This document shows positions 1-7,976 of a DNA stretch of 23,875 nt, in pieces. The stretch lies in NCBI GenBank assembly GCA_025359355.1, contig JANYGR010000374.1:1-23875 (forward strand), in the 5' to 3' direction. Position numbers and translations under genes: made by a program. Below the pieces are notes generated by a model, which did no database searches, had not been told where the DNA came from, and was given only the letters and a program-made list of their open reading frames with translations. This DNA is from Bacteroidota bacterium (GTDB lineage Bacteria > Bacteroidota > Bacteroidia > B-17B0 > Aurantibacillaceae). Position 1 is the first letter of the stretch. The number at the start of each line of letters is the position of its first letter.

Positions 1-738
1 GCCAATGATTTGAACTTGAAAATTCACATCACCCGTAATAGTATTGATGCGCCTATCTTCCCAAAAAATGGATCAAACTTCTCGTTCTTAGCGCAATACA
101 CGCCGCCTTACTCTTTATTTAATGGAAAAGATTACGCTACAGCTAAACCAGCCGATCGATATCATTTTATTGAATATCAAAAATATAAATTCACAGCAGA
201 ATGGTATACACAATTAACCAATAAAAAAGCAGGTGAAGGTAAAGAGGCTCGTAACTTGGTATTACGTACAAAGATTGGTTATGGTATCTTAGGCTATTAT
301 AATAAGAGTGTTGGTGTTTCTCCATTCGAGCGTTACTATATGGGTGGTAGCGGTTTAAGTGGCTATCAAAATTTTGTGGCTCGTGAGATCATTGGTTTAC
401 GTGGTTACACGGATAACTCGGTTTCTAGTTCAAGTGGTGATCCTTTATGTGCACGTTACACAATGGAGTTACGTTATCCGATTTCCTTAAATCCGCAAGC
501 AACCATTTTTATTTTAGGTTTTGCTGAAGGTGGAAATACATGGGCTAAGTATAAAGATTTCAATCCTTTTCAGGTAAAACGTAGTGCTGGGTTTGGTTTA
601 CGTGTATTCTTGCCAATGTTTGGATTGTTAGGTTTAGATTATGGTTGGGGCTTTGATAATATACCGGGGAATCCAAATTCGGGTAACGGTAAAGGTCAAT
701 TCCACTTTACATTAGGAGCGGCATTAGGAGAGTTATAA
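1..738 (+). CDS. bamA: BamA outer-membrane assembly factor, C-terminal part (5' end outside window)
   Basis: The frame is open from base 1, so this is the 3' end of a longer gene; the first possible in-frame start (TTG at 10) is internal. The roughly 245 visible residues fit the C-terminal half of the BamA/Omp85 beta-barrel. GLRGYTDN is the Bacteroidota form of the conserved (V/L)RG(F/Y) motif of barrel loop L6. It is followed by the strand segments ELRYPISLNPQATIF and LPMFGLLGLDYGWGFD and a final FHFTLG strand, as in the family. BamA is the core of the BAM complex that folds and inserts beta-barrel proteins into the outer membrane. The two OmpH/Skp chaperone genes that follow are its usual neighbours in this phylum and support the call. 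The POTRA domains would lie upstream of the window. The protein ends ALGEL rather than in an aromatic residue. Confidence 0.93.
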   Translation, partial: ANDLNLKIHITRNSIDAPIFPKNGSNFSFLAQYTPPYSLFNGKDYATAKPADRYHFIEYQKYKFTAEWYTQLTNKKAGEGKEARNLVLRTKIGYGILGYYNKSVGVSPFERYYMGGSGLSGYQNFVAREIIGLRGYTDNSVSSSSGDPLCARYTMELRYPISLNPQATIFILGFAEGGNTWAKYKDFNPFQVKRSAGFGLRVFLPMFGLLGLDYGWGFDNIPGNPNSGNGKGQFHFTLGAALGEL

Positions 739-770
739 ACCCAAAAAAATGTTAATTCGTAAAATAATAG

Positions 771-778
771 TACCTTGG
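771..778 (+). promoter_or_regulatory. Candidate -7 element upstream of first ompH
   Basis: TACCTTGG at 771-778 matches 7 of 8 positions of the Bacteroidota -7 consensus TAnnTTTG. It lies in the 92-bp gap between bamA and the first ompH. Transcription would start near 784-787, leaving a leader of about 45 nt before the ATG at 831. No clear -33 TTG lies at the expected distance, so the call is tentative. If real, it lets the chaperone pair be transcribed separately from bamA. Confidence 0.4.
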
Positions 779-830
779 CACACGTTATGATTTAGAGTTG
801 GAGCATTATAAAAACAATAAATTTAATATC

Positions 831-1349
831 ATGAAAAAAGTAATTTTAGTAGCAATAGTAGTCCTTACCACAGCAAGTGTATCGTTTGCGCAAAAAATGG
901 GATATGTAGACACCGATTATATTTTAGGTAAAATTCCTGAGTATAAAGCTGCACAAGCCGAGATCGATAAAACATCAGCTGATTGGCAAAAAGAAATAGA
1001 AGTAAAGTATGGTGAAATAGATAAGCTTTATAAAATATATCAAGCAGAGTCTGTTTTATTGACAGATGATATGAGGAAGAAGCGTGAAAACGAGATCATC
1101 AATAAAGAAAAAGAAGTGAAAGAATTACAAAAAGCACGCTTTGGTGTTGATGGCGAATTATTTAAAAAACGTATGGAGCTTGTAAAACCGATTCAAGATA
1201 AAGTTTACAGTGCTGTTAAACAAGTAGCTGAAAAATCAGGTTTAGCGTTTATCTTTGATAAAGCTGGGCAAGTAGCCTTATTATATTCTAATAGTAAATA
1301 TGATAAAAGCGAAGACGTACTTACGTTTATGGGTTACAATAAAAAATAA
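831..1349 (+). CDS. ompH: OmpH/Skp family periplasmic chaperone (first copy)
   Basis: The frame is open from a TTG at 798, but the start is placed at the ATG at 831 because a typical Sec signal peptide begins there (MKKVILVAIVVL..., cleavage expected after SFA, leaving QKMGYVD). The mature protein has the OmpH layout: a short beta segment (GYVDTDYILGKIPEYKAAQ), a long charged helical coiled-coil arm (residues about 40-115) and a closing segment (KSGLAFIFDKAGQVALLYSN). Skp trimers hold unfolded outer-membrane proteins in the periplasm and pass them to BamA, encoded just upstream. Length (172 aa) is normal. The second copy follows 48 bp later with no promoter visible between them, so the two are probably co-transcribed. 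Confidence 0.9.
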   Translation: MKKVILVAIVVLTTASVSFAQKMGYVDTDYILGKIPEYKAAQAEIDKTSADWQKEIEVKYGEIDKLYKIYQAESVLLTDDMRKKRENEIINKEKEVKELQKARFGVDGELFKKRMELVKPIQDKVYSAVKQVAEKSGLAFIFDKAGQVALLYSNSKYDKSEDVLTFMGYNKK

Positions 1350-1397
1350 TTAAATCAAAAAATAGAAATCAATAAATCAAAAAACATAGACAAAACA

Positions 1398-1988
1398 ATG
1401 AAAAAATTAGTAAAATCAGTTGCCATAGTAGCATTAACAGTTGGTTCAGTGGTAATGGCTCAAGCTCAAAAAATCGCACACATTCAGTTAGATTCATTAA
1501 TCACCATGATGCCTGAAAGTAAAGTAGCTCAAGAATTAGCGCAAAGCTATTTAAAGGACCTAGAAAAACAAGTAGCAACAATGGAAACAGAATTGCAAAC
1601 TAAATATCAAGCTTATATGGCTGATGGCGCAAATCAACCTGACTTAGTAAAACAAGCTAAAGAAAAAGAATTACAAGATTTAAATAAACGTATTGAAGAT
1701 TTCAAAGCGTCTGCTCAACAAGATTACCAGCGTAAATACAGCGAAATGTCGAAACCAATTTATGACAAAGCTAAAAAGGGAATTGATTTAGTAGCGAAAG
1801 AAAATGGTTACAAATATGTATTAGATACAAGTACTGGTAATGTATTGTATTCCGAAGCAGCTGAAGACATTTTACAATTAGTAAAGAAAAAATTAGAAAC
1901 GATGCCTGCAGCAGTAATCCCTGGTGCTCAAGGAGCAGTGAAGCCACAAGGCGGAACTAAAACTCCACCAAAAGCAGCTGGAAAATAA
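1398..1988 (+). CDS. ompH: OmpH/Skp family periplasmic chaperone (second copy)
   Basis: 196 aa with a Sec signal peptide (MKKLVKSVAIVALTVGSVVMAQA, then QKIAHIQLDSL). The body repeats the OmpH pattern: IAHIQLDSLITMMPESKVAQ at the front, a coiled-coil arm rich in K, E and Q (about residues 50-115), and the C-terminal GYKYVLDTSTGNVLYSEAAEDI. It differs from the first copy by a low-complexity tail of about 25 residues rich in Ala, Pro, Gly and Lys (from PGAQGAVKPQGG), which is probably disordered. Tandem ompH pairs behind bamA are common in Bacteroidota, and the copies are diverged paralogues, not a recent duplication. A strong terminator follows 22 bp after the stop codon. Confidence 0.9.
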   Translation: MKKLVKSVAIVALTVGSVVMAQAQKIAHIQLDSLITMMPESKVAQELAQSYLKDLEKQVATMETELQTKYQAYMADGANQPDLVKQAKEKELQDLNKRIEDFKASAQQDYQRKYSEMSKPIYDKAKKGIDLVAKENGYKYVLDTSTGNVLYSEAAEDILQLVKKKLETMPAAVIPGAQGAVKPQGGTKTPPKAAGK

Positions 1989-2010
1989 ATTCGAATAATT
2001 CAAAAGTCTA

Positions 2011-2045
2011 AAATCCCTTTAATGAAAGTTAGAGGGATTTTTTTT
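2011..2045 (+). terminator. Rho-independent terminator after ompH pair
   Basis: The arms AAATCCCT (2011-2018) and AGGGATTT (2033-2040) form an 8-bp stem, followed by an unbroken T run to 2045. It lies 22 bp after the second ompH stop and separates this unit from hddA. Confidence 0.85.
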
Positions 2046-2089
2046 GATTATATTTTTTCTTTTAATCAAAGAATAAAAATCTATAATTC

Positions 2090-2117
2090 TTGCAACCAAA
2101 GTATTTATTTATCTTTA
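2090..2117 (+). promoter_or_regulatory. Candidate promoter for the GHMP kinase gene
   Basis: TTG at 2090-2092, a 17-bp spacer, then TATCTTTA at 2110-2117 (7 of 8 to TAnnTTTG). The expected start site is about 50 nt upstream of the ATG at 2178. Its position between the ompH terminator and hddA is where a promoter is needed. Confidence 0.45.
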
Positions 2118-2177
2118 GTGCATGGGTTATAGGTTTTAACATATAACTCCTAACGTATTAATTTAGTTTTTTATAAG

Positions 2178-3203
2178 ATGATCATACGAAGTAAAGCACC
2201 ATTGAGAATTGGTTTAGCAGGCGGAGGCACAGACGTTTCTCCATATAGTGATATTTATGGCGGCGCCATTTTAAATGCTACTATTGATTTATATGCGTAT
2301 GCAAGTCTCGAACCGTTAGATAACGGCATGATTGAGTTTTGTATTGATGGAACGGATAAAATGTTATTAATAAAATCAGAATCTCAACTCGCAATAGTAG
2401 AAGGTTTTGAATTATTCATAGGCGTTTATAATCGCATTATTAAAGAATTTAAATTAAAGCCTTTGTCATTTCGATTGACTTCATACATTGAAGCTCCTCA
2501 GGGGTCAGGGCTAGGTACATCATCTACGATTGTAGTTTCCTTATTGGGCGCTTTTGTGGAGTGGTTGAAATTACCTTTAGGTAAATACGACATTGCGCGT
2601 TTAGCTTATGAAATAGAACGCAAAGATCTGAACATGAGTGGGGGCAAACAAGATCAATACGCGGCTACATTTGGCGGAATTAATTTCATGGAATTTTTAG
2701 CAGATGATAAAGTCATTGTAAACCCTTTGCAATTAAAGGATGAGGTGTTATATGAATTAGAATGTAATTTGTTATTATACTTTACTGCAACACAACGTTT
2801 GTCTGCTACTATTATTAATGAGCAGGTAAAAAATGTGAACGATAAAAATGAAAAATCAATTGAGGCGATGCATAATTTAAAAGATCAGGCATTGCAAATG
2901 AAAGATAGTTTGCTACGTGGCGATTTAGCTACTATTGGCGAGATATTACATTTTGGCTGGACTAATAAAAAACAAATGGCACATTCCATTAGTAATGATT
3001 TAATTGACAATGTATATCAAACGGCTATTAAAACAGGCGCTACTGGCGGGAAAATATCGGGTGCTGGTGGTGGTGGCTTTATGTTCTTTTATTGTCCAGC
3101 GGTTACTAAAATAAAAGTGGCAAGGGCTATAGAAAATTTGGGAGGCAGAGTGCAGTCCTTTAAGTTTACGCAACAGGGCTTAACTACCTGGACAAGTCTT
3201 TAA
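2178..3203 (+). CDS. hddA: GHMP kinase, D-glycero-D-manno-heptose 7-phosphate kinase type
   Basis: 341 aa with all three GHMP-kinase motifs: the N-terminal substrate motif APLRIGLAGGGTDVSPY (residues about 6-22), the ATP-binding glycine/serine loop PQGSGLGTSSTIVVSL (about 107-122) and the C-terminal TGGKISGAGGGGFMFFY (about 289-305). The segment SGGKQDQYAATFGGINFMEF is characteristic of the HddA branch, which phosphorylates D-glycero-D-manno-heptose 7-phosphate at O-1 on the way to GDP-heptose for glycan building. It would act in the cytosol. No other heptose genes (gmhA, gmhB, hddC) are nearby, so substrate identity rests on family resemblance; another sugar-phosphate kinase of the same branch is possible. 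It has its own candidate promoter and converges on the phosphatase gene downstream. Confidence 0.8.
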   Translation: MIIRSKAPLRIGLAGGGTDVSPYSDIYGGAILNATIDLYAYASLEPLDNGMIEFCIDGTDKMLLIKSESQLAIVEGFELFIGVYNRIIKEFKLKPLSFRLTSYIEAPQGSGLGTSSTIVVSLLGAFVEWLKLPLGKYDIARLAYEIERKDLNMSGGKQDQYAATFGGINFMEFLADDKVIVNPLQLKDEVLYELECNLLLYFTATQRLSATIINEQVKNVNDKNEKSIEAMHNLKDQALQMKDSLLRGDLATIGEILHFGWTNKKQMAHSISNDLIDNVYQTAIKTGATGGKISGAGGGGFMFFYCPAVTKIKVARAIENLGGRVQSFKFTQQGLTTWTSL

Positions 3204-3226
3204 ACACTTTTCAGTATAACACATTT

Positions 3227-3264
3227 ATTTGATTTGCGATTAGCATTATTGCTAACTATCAAAT
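3227..3264. terminator. Interrupted palindrome between convergent genes
   Basis: An outer stem ATTTGAT (3227-3233) / ATCAAAT (3258-3264) encloses an inner stem TTAGCA (3240-3245) / TGCTAA (3250-3255) with a TTAT loop. It lies between the convergent ends of hddA and the phosphatase gene, where a bidirectional terminator is expected. It lacks a T run, so the function is uncertain. Confidence 0.35.
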
Positions 3265-3294
3265 TAATGGTGCATTTATAATATTAATTTCTAA

Positions 3295-4668
3295 TTAAGG
3301 TCTGACACCAATAATACAAATATCATCTACCTGCGGTAAATTACCTTTCCATAATTTAAATGCGTTGTTGATGAGGCTCTCTTGTTTTTGAAATGGAAGC
3401 TGAGTTGAAGCAGAAATTAAATCCCGTAACTGTTTGTACTTGAATTTTTTTCCATCGGCTCCGCCAAACTGATCTGGTAGTCCATCCGTGAAGAGATAGA
3501 TGGAATCTCCTTGATGAAGTTGAATCGTATGATTAGTGAACGGTAATTTATTGATGTAATTTCCCACAGGCTGTTTATCAGATTTTACTTCCACTAACTT
3601 ATGTTGTTTGGTATAATGCAAGCTAATATTAGCACCTGCATAATTGAGTTCGTATGTTATAGGATCAATGATGCAAAGTGCTATGTCCATGCCATCCTGT
3701 ATGTCTTCATCACTGGTGGCAAAGGTTTGTATCACATAATCCCTTGTTTTATCTAAAATTTTAGCGGCATTTAATACGCCTGTTTTTTTGATAGCGCGTC
3801 TGATGGCATTATTACATATAATGCTGATGATAGCGCCTGGTACCCCATGTCCAGTACAATCAGCAATAGCTATAATTAGTTTGCCTTCTATTTTTTCGCA
3901 CACATAAAAATCGCCTGCAACAATATCTTTTGGTTTATACAATACAAAGCTATCGGGTAATAATTGTTGTATAGCCTGTGCATTAGGAAAGATGGCTTTT
4001 TGGATACGCTTGGCATAACTGATACTATCTGTTAATTCTAATTTTTGAAATTTAAGTTCCTCTAACGTTTGATTTAATTCCAGTGTTTTTATTTGAACCA
4101 ATTGTTCTAAATTGGTTTGATACTCTCTAATTTTTTGATTGTAAGAAGCCTCAACTAATTTAGAAGCTGCCATTGAAGCAATGGTAGTAAGCGTATTTAA
4201 ATCGTCCTGTGGAAAAAAATTCCGTTCGGGATGTTCCGAATCAATAACACCTATGGTTTTATTGTTGTGTATAATTGGCACTGATATTTCGGAGAGCCCC
4301 ATATTGTTGTCGAAAATATAACGCGGGTCGATACTGGTATCTGAAATGATTTCGCCTTTTTGGCGAAGGGCTACATTACCAACAATACCTTCGCCGAGTT
4401 TAATTTTAATAGGATTTAATATATCCAAATCGACAGGATTTTTTGGTCCGTGAGCTGCTCGCTGAATAAAATATTCTTCCTTCTCATCAAGTAAATAAAT
4501 CACACAATCAACATAACCCAATTGTGCAATGGCATTTTTAGCTACTGTCCACACAATATCATCCGTCGTTTTAGCATTTAGTAATAGGGTGGCAAAACGA
4601 TTGATGACCTCGAGGTAATGTTCTTTTTTTTGAAAGTATTCTATATCAAAAGGTGCGGTTGGTTCCAT
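3295..4668 (-). CDS. GAF domain plus SpoIIE/PP2C-type serine phosphatase
   Basis: 457 aa, soluble, no signal peptide. Residues about 20-175 form a GAF sensor domain (GLSEISVPIIHNNKTIGVIDSE is its typical closing part). Residues about 180-225 are a coiled-coil linker ending in SISYAKRIQKAIFP, a segment common to Bacteroidota SpoIIE-family proteins. Residues about 235-457 form the SpoIIE/PP2C phosphatase domain with the metal-binding aspartates visible in VAGDF, ADCTGHGVPG, FTDGLPDQFGG and DDICIIGV. Such proteins usually dephosphorylate an anti-sigma-factor antagonist in a partner-switching pathway or another phosphoserine target, controlled by the ligand of the sensor domain. No STAS protein, anti-sigma kinase or sigma factor lies nearby, so the target is unknown. 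Transcribed in the same direction as the dcw cluster but separated from ftsZ by a terminator, so probably independent; no convincing promoter was found in the 168 bp upstream. Confidence 0.85.
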   Translation of the reverse strand: MEPTAPFDIEYFQKKEHYLEVINRFATLLLNAKTTDDIVWTVAKNAIAQLGYVDCVIYLLDEKEEYFIQRAAHGPKNPVDLDILNPIKIKLGEGIVGNVALRQKGEIISDTSIDPRYIFDNNMGLSEISVPIIHNNKTIGVIDSEHPERNFFPQDDLNTLTTIASMAASKLVEASYNQKIREYQTNLEQLVQIKTLELNQTLEELKFQKLELTDSISYAKRIQKAIFPNAQAIQQLLPDSFVLYKPKDIVAGDFYVCEKIEGKLIIAIADCTGHGVPGAIISIICNNAIRRAIKKTGVLNAAKILDKTRDYVIQTFATSDEDIQDGMDIALCIIDPITYELNYAGANISLHYTKQHKLVEVKSDKQPVGNYINKLPFTNHTIQLHQGDSIYLFTDGLPDQFGGADGKKFKYKQLRDLISASTQLPFQKQESLINNAFKLWKGNLPQVDDICIIGVRP

Positions 4669-4835
4669 AGCGAAACACTAAAATAACCATTTTTGATTTG
4701 AATAGTATATTTTTTCGACCAAAGCATTTATCGAGAAGTTTATTCGATTTTTGGGTTGAAACTAATTAGCTCTAAATATGCGCTCATCATATTTTTAAAA
4801 CTTACCAGAGTGTTAAATAATATAAATATATAAAC

Positions 4836-4866
4836 AAAAAACCCTCACATCTCTGCAAGGGTTTTT
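4836..4866 (-). terminator. Rho-independent terminator of the dcw cluster, after ftsZ
   Basis: A 9-bp stem AAAAACCCT (4837-4845) / AGGGTTTTT (4858-4866) with a 12-nt loop. Read on the minus strand it ends in a run of T, starting 21 bp after the ftsZ stop codon. It marks the 3' end of the cluster transcript. The rest of the gap to 4669 shows no clear feature. Confidence 0.85.
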
Positions 4867-4886
4867 ATAATTAATGTAGTTAATGA

Positions 4887-6494
4887 TTAATCAACGTTAT
4901 CGTGTAAGAAAGAGTTGTTTGGGCGAATCTCCGTGTTATTGTTTTCGTCTTTACCTAAAGTGTAACGTGATACTTGAGATTCAGTAGATGGCGTTGCATT
5001 GTTTTCTATGCTGATCTGTTTACGTTGCCAAGCTGATTCTTTTTCTAAGTGCGCTAAGCCTTCGGGCGTTTTCATTTTAAGCGTTAACTCTTTTAGTTTT
5101 TTAATACGCTCTTGTGCCAAACGAATTTGCTCTTCGCGGCTATTAGCTTCAACTTGTTGTGTAGAGTTAACTTCTGATACATTAGTTACATCATTGATCA
5201 CAAACTCTTGCTTTGGCGTTTCGTTTATGATGTTTGGTGTTTCTACTACTTCAGGTGTTAGCTCGAACGTAGTGGTAATTTCTTCGTCAAAAGAATACAC
5301 CTTTATTTCAGGAGTTTTTGTTTCTTCTACTTCATTTACCGGTGTAGAAATTTCTTCTGATGCTACTGTGTTTGTTACTTCATCAGTTACTTCTTTTGTA
5401 AAAATAAAAGGCTCTACGCTTTGTATTTCGTCAATGATGGATGTTTGGATTGGTTCAATTTTAGTAGCCATTGGCTCATCTAATTTTACCACCTTACGTT
5501 CTTGTACCATCGGTGCTTCGTAACCTGAATTTATTTTTGAATTGAAACCGGTTGCAATAATGGTTACAGAAACGTTATCACCTAAAGATGGATCAGTACC
5601 GTAACCTGTGATTAATTCGGCAGTTCCACCGGCAGCTTCCTGAATAAAATCAGTTATCTCGCCAAACTCATCCATTTCAATATCATCGCTTCCACTCATG
5701 ATATTTAATAAGACGTGACGAGCACCAGAAATATCATTATCATTTAATAAAGGAGAAACCAATGCATTTTCAACCGCACGTAAGGCACGTTTCTCGCCAC
5801 TAGCAATAGCAGAACCCATGATGGCTACACCGCTGTCTTGCATCACTGTTTTCACATCATTAAAATCCACATTCATGTGCATATGTAAACTGATGATCTC
5901 TGCAATAGATTTAGCAGCACTTGTTAATACATTATCAGCATGAGCAAATGCTTCGGTCATTTTTAAACTACCATATATGTCGCGTAATTTATCGTTACCA
6001 ATAACGATCAATGTATCTACATATTTTTTCATTTCTTCTAAGCCTTTTTCAGCTTGCTCTCTACGTTTTTTTCCTTCAAACGAAAATGGAATCGTAACGA
6101 TACCAACTGTTAAGATACCTAATTCCTTAGCAATAGAAGCAATCACAGGAGCAGCGCCAGTTCCGGTACCACCGCCTAAACCAGCAGTAATGAATACCAT
6201 TTCGGTATTGTCTTTCAATAAATTTTTGATATCATCAATGCTTTCTAAAGCAGAGTCGCGACCAATTTCTGGTTTAGCACCAGCGCCTAATCCTCTAGTT
6301 AAAGAATTACCTAATTGTATTTTATGAGGCACAGGGCTTTTGCTTAGTGCTTGTTTATCGGTATTACATATTATGAAATCGACACCTTTAATTCCTAAAC
6401 GGAACATGTGGTTTACAGCGTTGCTTCCGCCACCACCTACGCCAATTACTTTAATAATTGAGCTTTCTTCTTGAGGTAATTCAAATTGCATCAT
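4887..6494 (-). CDS. ftsZ: Cell division protein FtsZ (tubulin-like GTPase)
   Basis: 535 aa; the start is the first of two adjacent ATGs (the other at 6491). The GTPase domain (residues about 10-320) has the early glycine motif GVGGGGSNAVNHM, the tubulin signature GLGGGTGTGAAPVIA and the T7-loop region with NVDFNDVKTVM. It is followed by a long linker (about 330-460) rich in E, T, V and P, then a charged helix with IKKLKELTLKMKTPEGLAHL, and the C-terminal peptide IRPNNSFLHDNVD. That long form with an NNSFLHDNVD ending is familiar from Flavobacteria-type FtsZ and replaces the proteobacterial IPAFLRKQ-type tail. FtsZ polymerises into the Z-ring that recruits the divisome and septal cell-wall synthesis; FtsA, encoded just upstream, anchors it to the membrane. 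It is the last gene of the cluster; the 113-bp gap to ftsA holds a palindromic repeat. Confidence 0.97.
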   Translation of the reverse strand: MMQFELPQEESSIIKVIGVGGGGSNAVNHMFRLGIKGVDFIICNTDKQALSKSPVPHKIQLGNSLTRGLGAGAKPEIGRDSALESIDDIKNLLKDNTEMVFITAGLGGGTGTGAAPVIASIAKELGILTVGIVTIPFSFEGKKRREQAEKGLEEMKKYVDTLIVIGNDKLRDIYGSLKMTEAFAHADNVLTSAAKSIAEIISLHMHMNVDFNDVKTVMQDSGVAIMGSAIASGEKRALRAVENALVSPLLNDNDISGARHVLLNIMSGSDDIEMDEFGEITDFIQEAAGGTAELITGYGTDPSLGDNVSVTIIATGFNSKINSGYEAPMVQERKVVKLDEPMATKIEPIQTSIIDEIQSVEPFIFTKEVTDEVTNTVASEEISTPVNEVEETKTPEIKVYSFDEEITTTFELTPEVVETPNIINETPKQEFVINDVTNVSEVNSTQQVEANSREEQIRLAQERIKKLKELTLKMKTPEGLAHLEKESAWQRKQISIENNATPSTESQVSRYTLGKDENNNTEIRPNNSFLHDNVD

Positions 6495-6540
6495 GGTATT
6501 TTGTTTTGTTGTTTTTAATTTTTATTTATTTTTTACTTCT

Positions 6541-6564
6541 CACCCTTCGACTCCGCTCAGGGTG
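6541..6564. repeat. Palindromic repeat between ftsA and ftsZ
   Basis: The arms CACCCT (6541-6546) and AGGGTG (6559-6564) enclose a TCGACTCCGCTC loop. The 14-mer CTTCGACTCCGCTC (6545-6558) recurs exactly at 15935-15948. It resembles the short dispersed palindromes with a GAGCGGAGTCGAAG core found in many Bacteroidota genomes. There is no T run, so it is not a simple terminator. Confidence 0.75.
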
Positions 6565-6607
6565 ACAGAGAGGTTTTTAATCTTTTGTCTTTTATATTTA
6601 ATCGGTA

Positions 6608-7972
6608 CTATTCAACGTCATCACTCATCCAGTCTTTTGCCTTGCTAATCAAGGAACCAAAGAAGTCGCCTGCTTTTTGTTTAGAATGACCTGTGACACT
6701 TGCTTTTTCTTTCTTAACAGTTTCAGGAATTTTTTGAGCTGTTTTTTCTTCGAATGGTTTAGAGATATTAGCGCCACGTTTTGCATCACGCTCATATTTT
6801 TCAATACCCTTCATTACCAAACCAACACCTGTTGCATACATCGGATTTTTTAACTCATCATCAGCACCAGCCAAGTGTTCGTTAGGTGTACCAATACGAC
6901 AATCCATGCCAGTTGTTAACATCACTAATTGTGGTAAGTGTTTTAATTGAGCGCCACCACCAGTAATAACAATGCCTCCAGCTAACTTACGTTCGAAGCC
7001 TGAGCTTTTAATTTCGAATAATACAAATTCTAAAATTTCTTCCATACGCGCTTGAATAATTTGCGCTAAGGTATTTACTGAAATTTCTTTGTGAGGACGA
7101 CCTCTTAAACCTGGTATTGAAATCACTTCATTCAATTGATTTTCTTGGGCTAAAGCCGAACCGAAACGCATTTTCAATTGTTCTGCTTGTGTTTTAATGA
7201 TGCCACAACCTTCTTTGATATCATCAGTTATAATGTTCCCACCAAATGGAATAACAGCTGTGTGACGGATAATTCCATCGTAGAAAATAGCTACGTCTGT
7301 TGTTCCACCGCCAATATCAACTAATACAACACCTGCTTCTTTTTCTTCATCGCTTAAAACCGCATCAGCACTCGCTAATGGCTCAAGGTGTAAATCTACA
7401 GTTACTAATTTTGCACGATCTACACATTTGATAATATTTTTTACAGCAGATACCTGCCCAGTGATGATATGGAAGTTACCTTCTAAGCGCATACCTGAAT
7501 GTCCAATTGGGAAACGGATCCCACTTTCGTTATCAATAATATATTCCTGAGGAATCACATGAATGATTTCTTCACCAGGAGGCATATTCAAACGGTGCAT
7601 GTTATCAATTAATTGATCAACATCTGCTTGACTTACCTCTTCTTCTAAGGATTTACGAGTAATCATGCCACGGTGTTGCATACTTTTAATATGTTGCCCT
7701 GCTATACCAACAATTACTTCTTCTATGTCTAAATTTGCTTTGTCAGACGCAATGCGAATGGCATTTTTAATTGACTCGATGGTTTGCTCAATGTTTGCAA
7801 CCACTCCGCGGTGTACGCCAAGTGATTCGGATTTACCGATACTTAAAATTTCAACTTTACCGAATTGGTTTTTGAAGCCAACAATGGCTGCAATTTTAGT
7901 TGTACCAATATCTAGTCCAACAACTAAATCTGGAGTAAATTCTTCTTTTTGTCCTGTTGGCTTATTTTCCAT
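6608..7972 (-). CDS. ftsA: Cell division protein FtsA (actin-like Z-ring anchor)
   Basis: 454 aa of the actin/HSP70 ATPase fold. The phosphate-1 motif VVGLDIGTTKIAAIVG lies at residues about 17-32, the phosphate-2 motif VVLVDIGGGTTDVAIF at about 215-230, and the adenosine motif GGIVITGGGAQLKHL near 332-346. The FtsA-specific 1C subdomain replaces subdomain 1B of actin. After a variable K/E-rich linker the protein ends in an amphipathic helix (FFGSLISKAKDWMSDD), expected to bind the inner face of the membrane. FtsA tethers FtsZ filaments to the membrane and helps recruit later divisome proteins. The start is 4 bp after the ftsQ stop, suggesting translational coupling; ftsZ follows after a repeat-bearing gap. 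Confidence 0.97.
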   Translation of the reverse strand: MENKPTGQKEEFTPDLVVGLDIGTTKIAAIVGFKNQFGKVEILSIGKSESLGVHRGVVANIEQTIESIKNAIRIASDKANLDIEEVIVGIAGQHIKSMQHRGMITRKSLEEEVSQADVDQLIDNMHRLNMPPGEEIIHVIPQEYIIDNESGIRFPIGHSGMRLEGNFHIITGQVSAVKNIIKCVDRAKLVTVDLHLEPLASADAVLSDEEKEAGVVLVDIGGGTTDVAIFYDGIIRHTAVIPFGGNIITDDIKEGCGIIKTQAEQLKMRFGSALAQENQLNEVISIPGLRGRPHKEISVNTLAQIIQARMEEILEFVLFEIKSSGFERKLAGGIVITGGGAQLKHLPQLVMLTTGMDCRIGTPNEHLAGADDELKNPMYATGVGLVMKGIEKYERDAKRGANISKPFEEKTAQKIPETVKKEKASVTGHSKQKAGDFFGSLISKAKDWMSDDVE

Positions 7973-7976
7973 AAAC

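Noticed and set aside
798..830. Upstream TTG start for the first ompH
   Set aside because: The signal peptide begins at the ATG at 831; the extra 11 residues would disrupt a normal Sec signal.
4999..5523. Open frame of 174 codons on the + strand opposite ftsZ
   Set aside because: It is antisense to the low-complexity ftsZ linker, is Ser/Thr/Val-rich as the complement of E/T/V codons, and shows no family motif or promoter.
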